A stretch of 5,996 nt of DNA from a bacterium HR12. GTDB lineage: Bacteria; Actinomycetota; UBA4738; HRBIN12. Made by a program: the position numbers and the translations under genes. The notes beneath the pieces were generated by a model that searched no databases, was not told the DNA's origin, and worked only from the letters and a program-made list of their open reading frames with translations. Numbering within the stretch: position 1 is the stretch's first letter; the number at the start of each line of letters is the position of its first letter. The DNA lies in contig BEHO01000084.1 in assembly GCA_002898915.1 (NCBI GenBank), positions 1 to 5,996 of the forward strand, read 5' to 3'. Shown one piece after another: positions 1 to 4,801 of this stretch.

Positions 1-546
1 GTTCGTGGGTTCGTCCAAGATCAGCAACCGGGTACCGTGGATCAGGGCAGAGGCCAGCGCCAGCCTCTGCTTCATCCCCTGCGAGAGGCTGTCGAATCGT
101 TCGTCGGCACGGCGCGCCAACCCCACCTCCTCGAGTGCCGCAGCCACGCGGCCAGGGCTCGGGTTGAGCCTGGACATCGTGGCCAGACACTCGAGGTTTT
201 CCCGGGCGGTCAGGTGTGGGTAGAAGGCAGGCGCTTCGATGGTGGCGCCCACACCGTCCAGATGACCACCGTCCTTGGGCTCAACTCCGACGCCCAGGAC
301 ACGGGCTTCCCCTGACGTCGGGCGGATGAGCCCGAGGAGCATCCGGAGCGTCGTGGTCTTCCCGGCCCCATTCGGGCCGACGATGACGGCTGCGCAACCG
401 AGTGGGATCGTGAAGCTGGCGCGATCGACCGCCAAGCGAGAACCGTAGCGTTTCGTCAGGCCGTACGCTTCTACCGCCGGATCCTCGGTTCGGCCTGGAC
501 GGAGGGGCAGCGGCGATCGGTGATCATGGGCAGATGATGAAATCAC
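1..546 (-). CDS. ABC transporter ATP-binding protein, ABC-2/bacitracin-type exporter (3' end beyond window)
   Basis: This is the nucleotide-binding subunit of a two-component exporter, which hydrolyses ATP on the inner face of the membrane; the permease is expected beyond the left edge. The first 182 codons are present. After a Pro/Arg-rich leader of about 24 residues come an A-loop tyrosine (Y34), Walker A GPNGAGKTT (57-65), the Q-loop region ATIEAPAFYPHLTARENL (101-118), the ABC signature LSQGM (154-158) and Walker B LLILDEP (174-180). The switch-region His is outside the window. The Q-loop has Glu (E104) where most ABC ATPases have Gln; the I-E-x-P-x-F-Y form with a later ENL is usual in the BcrA/antibiotic-resistance branch, which supports that subfamily. 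The start is inferred: GTG at 546, with GGAG four bases upstream, inside the last codons of the preceding gene. An in-frame GTG also exists about 40 bases further upstream. Substrate is unknown. Confidence 0.9.
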   Translation of the reverse strand, partial: MISSSAHDHRSPLPLRPGRTEDPAVEAYGLTKRYGSRLAVDRASFTIPLGCAAVIVGPNGAGKTTTLRMLLGLIRPTSGEARVLGVGVEPKDGGHLDGVGATIEAPAFYPHLTARENLECLATMSRLNPSPGRVAAALEEVGLARRADERFDSLSQGMKQRLALASALIHGTRLLILDEPTN

Positions 547-1011
547 CGGCCTCCAAGTGACGCTCGACGGACGAGTTGTAATAGTGATCACTCGCAAACT
601 TGGCGGTCCGACACTGACTGGGAGGGCCATAGGTCTTCGTGGCGCTGTACGTCGCCCGGAAGATGCTGGTCGTCCCGACCGTTGTCCCGGTCGTGTGCCA
701 GAAGCCAAGGTAATACTCGAGGTAGCTCACCCGGACCCCGATGTAGTGCTTCTCGCCATCGTTCGTTCTCGTGGTCCCGGTTGCGCTCGCGTGATGGAGT
801 AGTGCGTGACCGGGCCAAGCTGGCCATTGGTGTAGGTCGCCGTGTACGTGGCCTTGTGGTTGGCCAACGCGGTCCCGACGAGACCCACCGTTGACAGCGC
901 CGCGATCGCGAGTGTCAGGACCGATCTGCGACCCAGCCTACGCGTGCTTCGACCATCGTCGCCACCCGTGGCGGACTCCTCCACCGCGACCCGTTCCACC
1001 CGCGATCTCAC
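524..1011 (-). pseudogene. Small exported protein, reading frame broken by an apparent 1-base loss
   Basis: I do not recognise a family. From GTG 1011 the frame encodes an N-terminal stretch of about 28 residues, then a signal sequence RRSVLTLAIAALSTVGLVG with a likely cleavage site after TALA (residue 50). The RRSVLT start resembles a twin-arginine signal. The mature part is rich in Thr, Tyr and Ser. This frame runs into unrelated-looking sequence near 790 and stops at 727. The neighbouring frame continues the same Thr/Tyr-rich character, with GEKHYIGVRVSYLEYYLGFW followed by pieces such as FRATYSATKTYGPP, and ends at TGA 524-526 after two Cys residues. Restoring one base near 785-800 gives a single protein of about 162 residues. 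I see no slippery heptamer, so programmed frameshifting is unlikely; a real mutation or a sequencing error are the options. It lies directly upstream of the ABC ATPase and overlaps its start by 23 bases, so the two are probably co-transcribed. Confidence 0.6.
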
Positions 1012-1017
1012 ATCCCC

Positions 1018-1027
1018 CACCTCCTCC
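1018..1027 (-). promoter_or_regulatory. Strong Shine-Dalgarno for the exported-protein gene
   Basis: On the minus strand GGAGGAGGTG ends six bases before GTG 1011. This selects that GTG over the longer in-frame option at GTG 1086, which has no comparable ribosome binding site. Confidence 0.65.
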
Positions 1028-1108
1028 AGGGCGGCGAACGCCCTGTACCTGCGCGGGCGAAAGGCGACTCGGCTCGGTGGCCCCACCCCTCGGGCCGGTT
1101 ACGCAGAG

Positions 1109-1136
1109 ACGCTACTCTCTCTCTCCCTCCTGTCAA
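1109..1136 (-). promoter_or_regulatory. Sigma-70-type promoter with a dinucleotide run in its spacer
   Basis: The minus strand carries a perfect TTGACA at 1136-1131 and TAGCGT at 1114-1109, separated by 16 bp. TAGCGT matches the conserved TAnnnT pattern of actinobacterial -10 boxes. Transcription would start near 1102 and give a leader of about 90 nucleotides before GTG 1011, then the exported-protein gene and the ABC ATPase. Most of the spacer is a CT/GA run (1115-1125, 11 bases). Activity is inferred from sequence only. Confidence 0.6.
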
Positions 1137-1163
1137 GCGGAGGTTGCGGTCCGGAACCGGGCT

Positions 1164-1200
1164 TTACCGGACCAGGGCCGGGCGGAGGTCGAGAGCGAGC
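1164..1200 (-). pseudogene. Relic of a gatA 3' end (last 11 codons plus stop)
   Basis: Positions 1170-1200 match the end of the intact gatA (2132-2162) at 28 of 31 bases. Read on the minus strand in the same frame, the scrap encodes LALDLRPALVR and then TAA (1164-1166); the real gene ends [12 protein letters not shown] and then TAG. One of the three differences is silent (GCT/GCC) and the other two change a single codon, Pro to Ala. Similarity stops abruptly at 1200/1201, where EamA-like sequence of opposite orientation begins. The match is short, but its length, shared frame and stop position make chance unlikely. It is best read as debris of a duplicated or recombined eamA-gatA junction. 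Confidence 0.6.
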
Positions 1201-1455
1201 ATGGGCTCCTGGGGCGGCTTCAGCGCGTACCTCTGGCTGCTGCGCGTGGCCCGCACCTCGCTCGTCTCGACCTACGCGTACGTGAACCCGGTCGTCGCCG
1301 TGTTCCTCGGGTGGCTGATCCTGGGCGAGCGCGTGAGCCTGCGGACGATCCTCGCGGGCGGGATCGTGGTGGCCTCGGTCGCGGCGATCGTCTCGGCGGG
1401 AGGCGCCCACCGCGAGCCCGAGCCCGCACCGGTCTCAGACCTCGAGCGGGGCTGA
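1201..1455 (+). pseudogene. EamA/DMT-family transporter, C-terminal fragment (headless)
   Basis: The reading frame starting at ATG 1201 encodes about 84 residues that match the end of an EamA (drug/metabolite transporter) permease. It has a helix with GFSAYLWLL, the family hallmark NPVVAVFLGWLILGE, a short loop SLRTILAGG and a last hydrophobic helix IVVASVAAIVSAGG, then a charged tail ending DLERG and TGA 1453-1455. Full-length EamA proteins are about 300 residues with ten helices, so only about the last three remain. The upstream bases are the gatA-like scrap and a promoter region, not the missing two thirds. No good ribosome binding site precedes ATG 1201. Its stop overlaps the end of the convergent gene at 1435-1908. 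Positions 1362-1419 are repeated exactly at 2042-2099. The fragment is probably not functional. Confidence 0.8.
1362..1419 (+). repeat. 58-bp perfect direct repeat, copy 1
   Basis: Identical over 58 bases to 2042-2099, with the first mismatches at 1361/2041 and 1420/2100. It encodes the last helix and following Gly-rich turn of the EamA fragment, ending at AHREP. The two copies are 680 bp apart and bracket the unrecognised gene at 1435-1908. Confidence 0.95.
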
Positions 1456-1908
1456 GACATCGATCCGCTCGAGCACGCTCCCGGCCGCGTCGAGGACGTC
1501 GATGGCGACCGGTCGGCGCCCGAGGGGCAGCTCCGCGGCGAAGAAGACCCATGGGAGGCCCAGGTCAAGACCGACCGGGCGGATCCCGAGCAGACTCCCA
1601 TCGTCGAGGGTGACCACGAGTCGCTCGACCTCGCGTGATGCCCTCCCGCCGATGATGAAGGCTCGACCGGGCTGGGTGAACCCACCCCACGACACGTAGG
1701 CACCCGCACCGGCGGCCCCGGGTGGCGCGAATCCGCCCGCGCCGCCCCACGGCGTGACGATCGCGTCGATGACCTGTTCGCCCGCCTGGACGACCCGGAG
1801 GACCCATGACGGGCCGCTATCCACGACAGCACCGATGGAGCCGCGCCGAAGATCGGACCACAGTCCGATGGGGTCCATCCCATCCTCCGACGGACCGTTG
1901 CACGTCAT
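1435..1908 (-). CDS. Hypothetical protein, 157 residues, probable beta-rich cytosolic protein
   Basis: I do not recognise a named family. The protein has no signal peptide or membrane helix. It contains a Gly/Ala/Pro-rich middle (about 54-75, with TPWGGAGGFAPPGAAGAGA), then a beta-strand-like second half: GRAFIIGGRASREVERLVVT, LDDGS, PWVFFAAELPLG, RRPVAIDVLDAAG. The pattern of a residue pair before 'VERLVV', a 'DDG' turn, an aromatic 'FFAAELP' strand and a closing 'VLDAAG' recalls small beta-sandwich modules at the ends of many actinobacterial proteins; that is an impression, not an assignment. Two starts are plausible: ATG 1908 (GGAGG ten bases upstream) and ATG 1878 (codon 11, GGAGG five bases upstream, better spaced). 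It lies wholly between the two EamA repeat copies, and its end overlaps the EamA fragment's stop. Coherent codon use and ribosome binding sites suggest a real gene. Confidence 0.65.
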   Translation of the reverse strand: MTCNGPSEDGMDPIGLWSDLRRGSIGAVVDSGPSWVLRVVQAGEQVIDAIVTPWGGAGGFAPPGAAGAGAYVSWGGFTQPGRAFIIGGRASREVERLVVTLDDGSLLGIRPVGLDLGLPWVFFAAELPLGRRPVAIDVLDAAGSVLERIDVSAPLEV

Positions 1909-2041
1909 CTCGGCTGCTCCTCCCGCGCGCGAGCGTAAGGTGGTTTCCAGGCACTCTGGCGATCGGACCTCCTGGACCTGCCTCCTCTTATCATCACGCG
2001 AGTGCTTGTGCCATCCCGAGGTCCAGCCGTGCCACGGAGAT
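1909..2041. other. Non-coding spacer upstream of the hypothetical gene
   Basis: This 133-bp spacer must carry the promoter of the minus-strand gene at 1435-1908 if it is expressed on its own. I find no convincing -35/-10 pair. On the plus strand GGACCT occurs twice, three bases apart, within 1964-1979; this could be an operator half-site pair or chance. The right end (2041/2042) is the sharp junction with the second EamA repeat copy. Confidence 0.4.
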
Positions 2042-2099
2042 GATCGTGGTGGCCTCGGTCGCGGCGATCGTCTCGGCGGGAGGCGCCCACCGCGAGCCC
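2042..2099 (+). repeat. 58-bp perfect direct repeat, copy 2
   Basis: Exact copy of 1362-1419 in the same orientation. The bases to its left are unrelated to EamA, and the bases to its right continue an EamA-style tail in frame. Confidence 0.95.
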
Positions 2100-2126
2100 A
2101 CGCGCGACGAACCGCAGCGGATCTAA
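2042..2126 (+). pseudogene. EamA/DMT-family transporter, terminal 28-codon remnant
   Basis: In the same frame as the first fragment this encodes IVVASVAAIVSAGG, then [13 protein letters not shown] and TAA (2124-2126). It is only the last membrane helix and hydrophilic tail of an EamA permease. The tail after the shared 58 bp differs from copy 1 (PTRDEPQRI against PEPAPVSDLERG). Its stop overlaps the gatA stop (2123-2125) tail to tail. Joining the left side of copy 1 to the right side of copy 2 restores one uninterrupted EamA C-terminus next to gatA. This suggests that this short piece is the original chromosomal 3' end of eamA. Confidence 0.75.
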
Positions 2127-3586
2127 GCGGCGACCAGCGGCGGGCGGAGGTCGAGGGCGAGCTCGCGCTCGAGGGCGTCGGCGACCCGGAGCAGGAGGTC
2201 CTCGCGGAGCACCGGCGCGGTGAGCTGCAGGCCGATGGGGAGACCGGCCTCGTCCAGGCCGACCGGGACCGAGATCGCCGGGACGCCGGCGAGGTTCGCG
2301 GGGATCGTGAAGACGTCGCTCAGGTACATCGCGAGGGGGTCGTCCACCTTCTCGCCGAGCCGGAACGCGGTGGTCGGTGAGGTCGGCGAGACGAGCACGT
2401 CGTAGCGGGCGAAGGCCGCCTCGTAGTCGCGGATGATCAGCGTGCGGACCTTCTGCGCCTGGCCGTAGTAGGCCTCGTAGTAGCCGGCGGAGAGCGCGTA
2501 GGTCCCGAGCATGATCCGGCGCTTGACCTCGGGGCCGAAGCCGGCGCCGCGGGTGCGGGCCATCATCTCCACCGAGTCCCGGCCCTCCACGCGGAGCCCG
2601 TAGCGGACGCCGTCGTAGCGGGCGAGGTTGGAGGAGGCCTCCGAGGGCGCGATGAGGTAGTAGGCGGAGAGCGCGTAGTCGGTTTGGGGCAGCGAGACCT
2701 CGCCGACGTCGGCGCCGAGGTCCGCCAGGCGGTCCACGGCCGCCCGCACCCCGGCCGCCACGGCCGGCTGGACGCCCTCGCCGAAGGCCTCCGAGATCAC
2801 CCCGACGCGGAGCCTCCGCACGTCGCCGGTGAGGGCGGCGACGTAGTCGGGCACGGGGTCCGGCAGGCTCGTCGCGTCCATCGGGGCCTTGCCGGCGATC
2901 GCCTGGAGCAGGACCGCGGCGTCGCGCACGCTGCGCGTGAACGTCCCCACCGTGTCCAGGGACGAGGCGAAGGCGATCAGCCCGTAGCGGCTGACCAGCC
3001 CGTAGGTCGGCTTCAGGCCGACCACGCCGCAGAGGGCCGCCGGCTGCCGGACCGAGCCCCCGGTGTCGGTGCCGAGCGCCCACACCGCCTCCCCCGCCGC
3101 GACGGCCGCCGCCGAGCCCCCGCTGGAGCCGCCCGGCACCCGCTCCAGGTCGAAGGGGTTGCGGACCGGCCCGAAGGCCGAGTTCTCGTTGGAGGAGCCC
3201 ATGGCGAACTCGTCGCAGTTCGTCTTGCCGAGCAGGACCGAGCCGGCCTCGGCGAGGCGCGCCCACGGCGTGCAGTCGAAGGGCGGCACGTAGGTCTCGA
3301 GGATCCTCGAGCCGCAGGTGGTGCGGACGCCCCGGGTCGAGAGCACGTCCTTCAGCGCGAGGGGGATCCCGGCGACGGCCGGGGCGTCCCCGGCACCGAT
3401 CCGCTCGTCGGCCCGGGCCGCCTGCTCCAGCGCCAGGTCGTCGGTCCGCGTGAGGTAGGCGTTGAGGTGCGGCTCGAGCGCGTCCATCCGCGCGAGGCAG
3501 GCCCGGGTGACCTCCACGCTCGAGGTCTCGCCCCGGCGGAGGAGCTCGGCGAGCTCGCTCGCGCTGCGGTCGCAGAGCTCGGTCAC
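2123..3586 (-). CDS. gatA: Glutamyl-tRNA(Gln)/aspartyl-tRNA(Asn) amidotransferase subunit A
   Basis: GatA is the glutaminase subunit of cytosolic GatCAB. It releases ammonia from glutamine, which GatB uses to convert misacylated Glu-tRNA(Gln) or Asp-tRNA(Asn) to the correct aminoacyl-tRNA. The 487-residue length is typical. The Ser-cisSer-Lys triad of the amidase-signature family is intact: K79 in GIPLALKD, S154 in PGGSSGGS and S178 in [11 protein letters not shown], the same numbers as in Staphylococcus aureus GatA. The C-terminal region [14 protein letters not shown] ... [17 protein letters not shown] is also standard. The start is GTG 3586 with GGAGG four bases upstream, overlapping the gatC stop by four bases (GTGA), which implies translational coupling and stoichiometric synthesis with GatC. 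It ends tail to tail with an EamA remnant. gatB, often near gatA, is not downstream here and must be elsewhere. Confidence 0.97.
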   Translation of the reverse strand: MTELCDRSASELAELLRRGETSSVEVTRACLARMDALEPHLNAYLTRTDDLALEQAARADERIGAGDAPAVAGIPLALKDVLSTRGVRTTCGSRILETYVPPFDCTPWARLAEAGSVLLGKTNCDEFAMGSSNENSAFGPVRNPFDLERVPGGSSGGSAAAVAAGEAVWALGTDTGGSVRQPAALCGVVGLKPTYGLVSRYGLIAFASSLDTVGTFTRSVRDAAVLLQAIAGKAPMDATSLPDPVPDYVAALTGDVRRLRVGVISEAFGEGVQPAVAAGVRAAVDRLADLGADVGEVSLPQTDYALSAYYLIAPSEASSNLARYDGVRYGLRVEGRDSVEMMARTRGAGFGPEVKRRIMLGTYALSAGYYEAYYGQAQKVRTLIIRDYEAAFARYDVLVSPTSPTTAFRLGEKVDDPLAMYLSDVFTIPANLAGVPAISVPVGLDEAGLPIGLQLTAPVLREDLLLRVADALERELALDLRPPLVAA

Positions 3587-3873
3587 TCGACCTCCACGAT
3601 CCTCGGGACCTTGAAGCGGTCCTCCTCCACCTCGGGGGCGTTGGCGAGGACCTCCTCGACCGGCATGGAGGGCGTCGGCTCGTCGGGCCGGAGCACGTTC
3701 ACCCGCGGGATCGCCCAGGCCGTCGGCGGGACCTCGGCGGTCGCGACCTCGCCGACCTTCGCGGCGTGCTCGAGGATCAGGCGGAGCTGCGCGCGCAGGC
3801 GCTCCATCTCCTCGGGGGTGAGCTCGAGCCGCGCGAGGCGTGCGACGTGCTCGATGTCGATCTCGACCGGCAT
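3583..3873 (-). CDS. gatC: Glutamyl-tRNA(Gln)/aspartyl-tRNA(Asn) amidotransferase subunit C
   Basis: GatC is a small subunit that wraps around the GatA-GatB interface and stabilises the amidotransferase; it has no catalytic role. The 96 residues match the usual size. The N-terminal helical part [20 protein letters not shown] and the C-terminal extended part with [10 protein letters not shown] ... [19 protein letters not shown] are family hallmarks, the latter being the 'NAPe...gyfkVPkiie' motif. The start is ATG 3873. I see no clear Shine-Dalgarno, but TAGACT lies six bases before the ATG, so a leaderless transcript is possible. It sits 37 bp after the DUF1028 gene and overlaps gatA by four bases. 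Confidence 0.96.
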   Translation of the reverse strand: MPVEIDIEHVARLARLELTPEEMERLRAQLRLILEHAAKVGEVATAEVPPTAWAIPRVNVLRPDEPTPSMPVEEVLANAPEVEEDRFKVPRIVEVE

Positions 3874-3879
3874 GGCCCG

Positions 3880-3885
3880 AGTCTA
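3880..3885 (-). promoter_or_regulatory. Possible -10 box for leaderless gatCA transcription
   Basis: The minus strand reads TAGACT, then six bases, then ATG 3873. This is the spacing expected when transcription starts at the ATG itself, a common arrangement in actinobacteria. No recognisable -35 is present. It would give gatCA a promoter independent of the ligA-folD-DUF1028 genes. The evidence is one hexamer. Confidence 0.3.
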
Positions 3886-3910
3886 CCGGCGCCGGTACAC
3901 CTCGCGCCGG

Positions 3911-4801
3911 TCAGGAGAGCAGCGCGGAGGCGAGCTCGGGGGTGAGGCCCATCATGCGCTGATCGCCGAGGCGCCGGACCAGCTCCGCCCACCCGGGGTC
4001 GGCCGGGAGCGCCACGGCGAGGGCGGCGCGGGCCTCGTCCAGGCGGTCGTGGACGGCGAGGGAGACCGCGGTCCAGAAGGCGATCTCGGGGTTGTCGGGG
4101 ACCATCCCCATCGCCGCGCGGCGCTCCGCGAGCGCCCCGTCCACGTCGCCGGCGAGCTCGAGCTCCTCGGCGCGCTCCAGCCGGTCGTAGGCGCGCTGGA
4201 GCGTGAGCAGGCGACGGAGCTCGGGCAGGGGGTCGGGGTGGTCGTCCACCCGGAGGTCGACGAGGACGTCCTCCCACGGCCGGTCCGTGGCCTCGGCCCG
4301 CACGACGAGGACCCGCGCGGCCTGGCGGCCGCGGATGTCGCCGCCCTCGGCCTCCGCCGCCTCCAGGGCGGCCAGCATCCGATCGGCGAGATCGCCGGTC
4401 GCCGCGACGAAGGCGTCGTGCATCGCGTCCCACACCGTGGCCCGCCGCATCATGTTGGCCTGGCAGGAGAAGCCCTCGCCGAGGCGGTGCCCCGCCTCGC
4501 GGATGCACGAGGAGCCGGTTTGGGCGGCCACCCCGCCGTGGCGGTCGACCATCGCCACCTGCCGGTGCTCGCGCTCCGGATCGGCGGCGAGGCGGGCCGC
4601 GAGGGCCTCCGCCGCGGAGGCGCCGCCCGCCATGAGCTCGAGGCCGAGGGGCCCGTGCTCGACGAGCGCCATCGCCTGCGTCGCGACGGCCCCGACCCCG
4701 GCCCGGGCCCAGCACACGATCCCCGCGGCGAACCAGTGGGACTGGACGGCGACCCCGAGCTCGCCGGTCGCCGGGTCCCGCGCCACGATCGAGTACGTCA
4801 C
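3911..4801 (-). CDS. DUF1028 family protein (putative Ntn-hydrolase fold) with C-terminal helical-repeat region
   Basis: The 296-residue protein begins TYSIVARDPATGELGVAVQ, the signature opening of DUF1028 (COG3342, described as Ntn-hydrolase-like). In Ntn enzymes the residue exposed after Met removal is the nucleophile, so Thr2 is a candidate; no activity is established for the family to my knowledge. Other family blocks are AGVGAVATQAM (34-44), GSSCIREAGHRLGEGFSCQANMM (96-118) and GDIRGRQAARVLVVRA (154-169). The tail from about 200 (ELELAGDVDGALAERRAAMG, then NPEIAFWTAVSLAVHDRLDEA) looks like two TPR-type helical hairpins and probably binds a partner. The start is GTG 4801, with GGAG eight bases upstream; it overlaps the folD stop (GTGA), implying coupled translation. 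A longer frame continues upstream but is antisense-like shadow within folD. Function in this cluster is unknown. Confidence 0.9.
   Translation of the reverse strand: MTYSIVARDPATGELGVAVQSHWFAAGIVCWARAGVGAVATQAMALVEHGPLGLELMAGGASAAEALAARLAADPEREHRQVAMVDRHGGVAAQTGSSCIREAGHRLGEGFSCQANMMRRATVWDAMHDAFVAATGDLADRMLAALEAAEAEGGDIRGRQAARVLVVRAEATDRPWEDVLVDLRVDDHPDPLPELRRLLTLQRAYDRLERAEELELAGDVDGALAERRAAMGMVPDNPEIAFWTAVSLAVHDRLDEARAALAVALPADPGWAELVRRLGDQRMMGLTPELASALLS

Noticed and set aside
770..830. Programmed -1 frameshift joining the two halves of the exported protein
   Set aside because: The geometry is -1, but no X-XXY-YYZ slippery sequence or obvious downstream pseudoknot is visible; a single-base deletion is simpler.
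1995..2016. Sigma-54-like promoter (TGGCAC ... CTCGC) upstream of the hypothetical gene
   Set aside because: The GC element is out of register by one base and lacks TTGC, so the match is only partial.
1362..2099. Transposon or insertion sequence with the 58-bp repeats as ends
   Set aside because: The repeats are direct, encode part of a transporter, and enclose no transposase or inverted termini. Recombination explains them better.
1905..3266. 453-codon minus-strand frame overlapping gatA
   Set aside because: It is a shifted frame of gatA, Arg/Gly-rich and without motifs; gatA itself is unambiguous.
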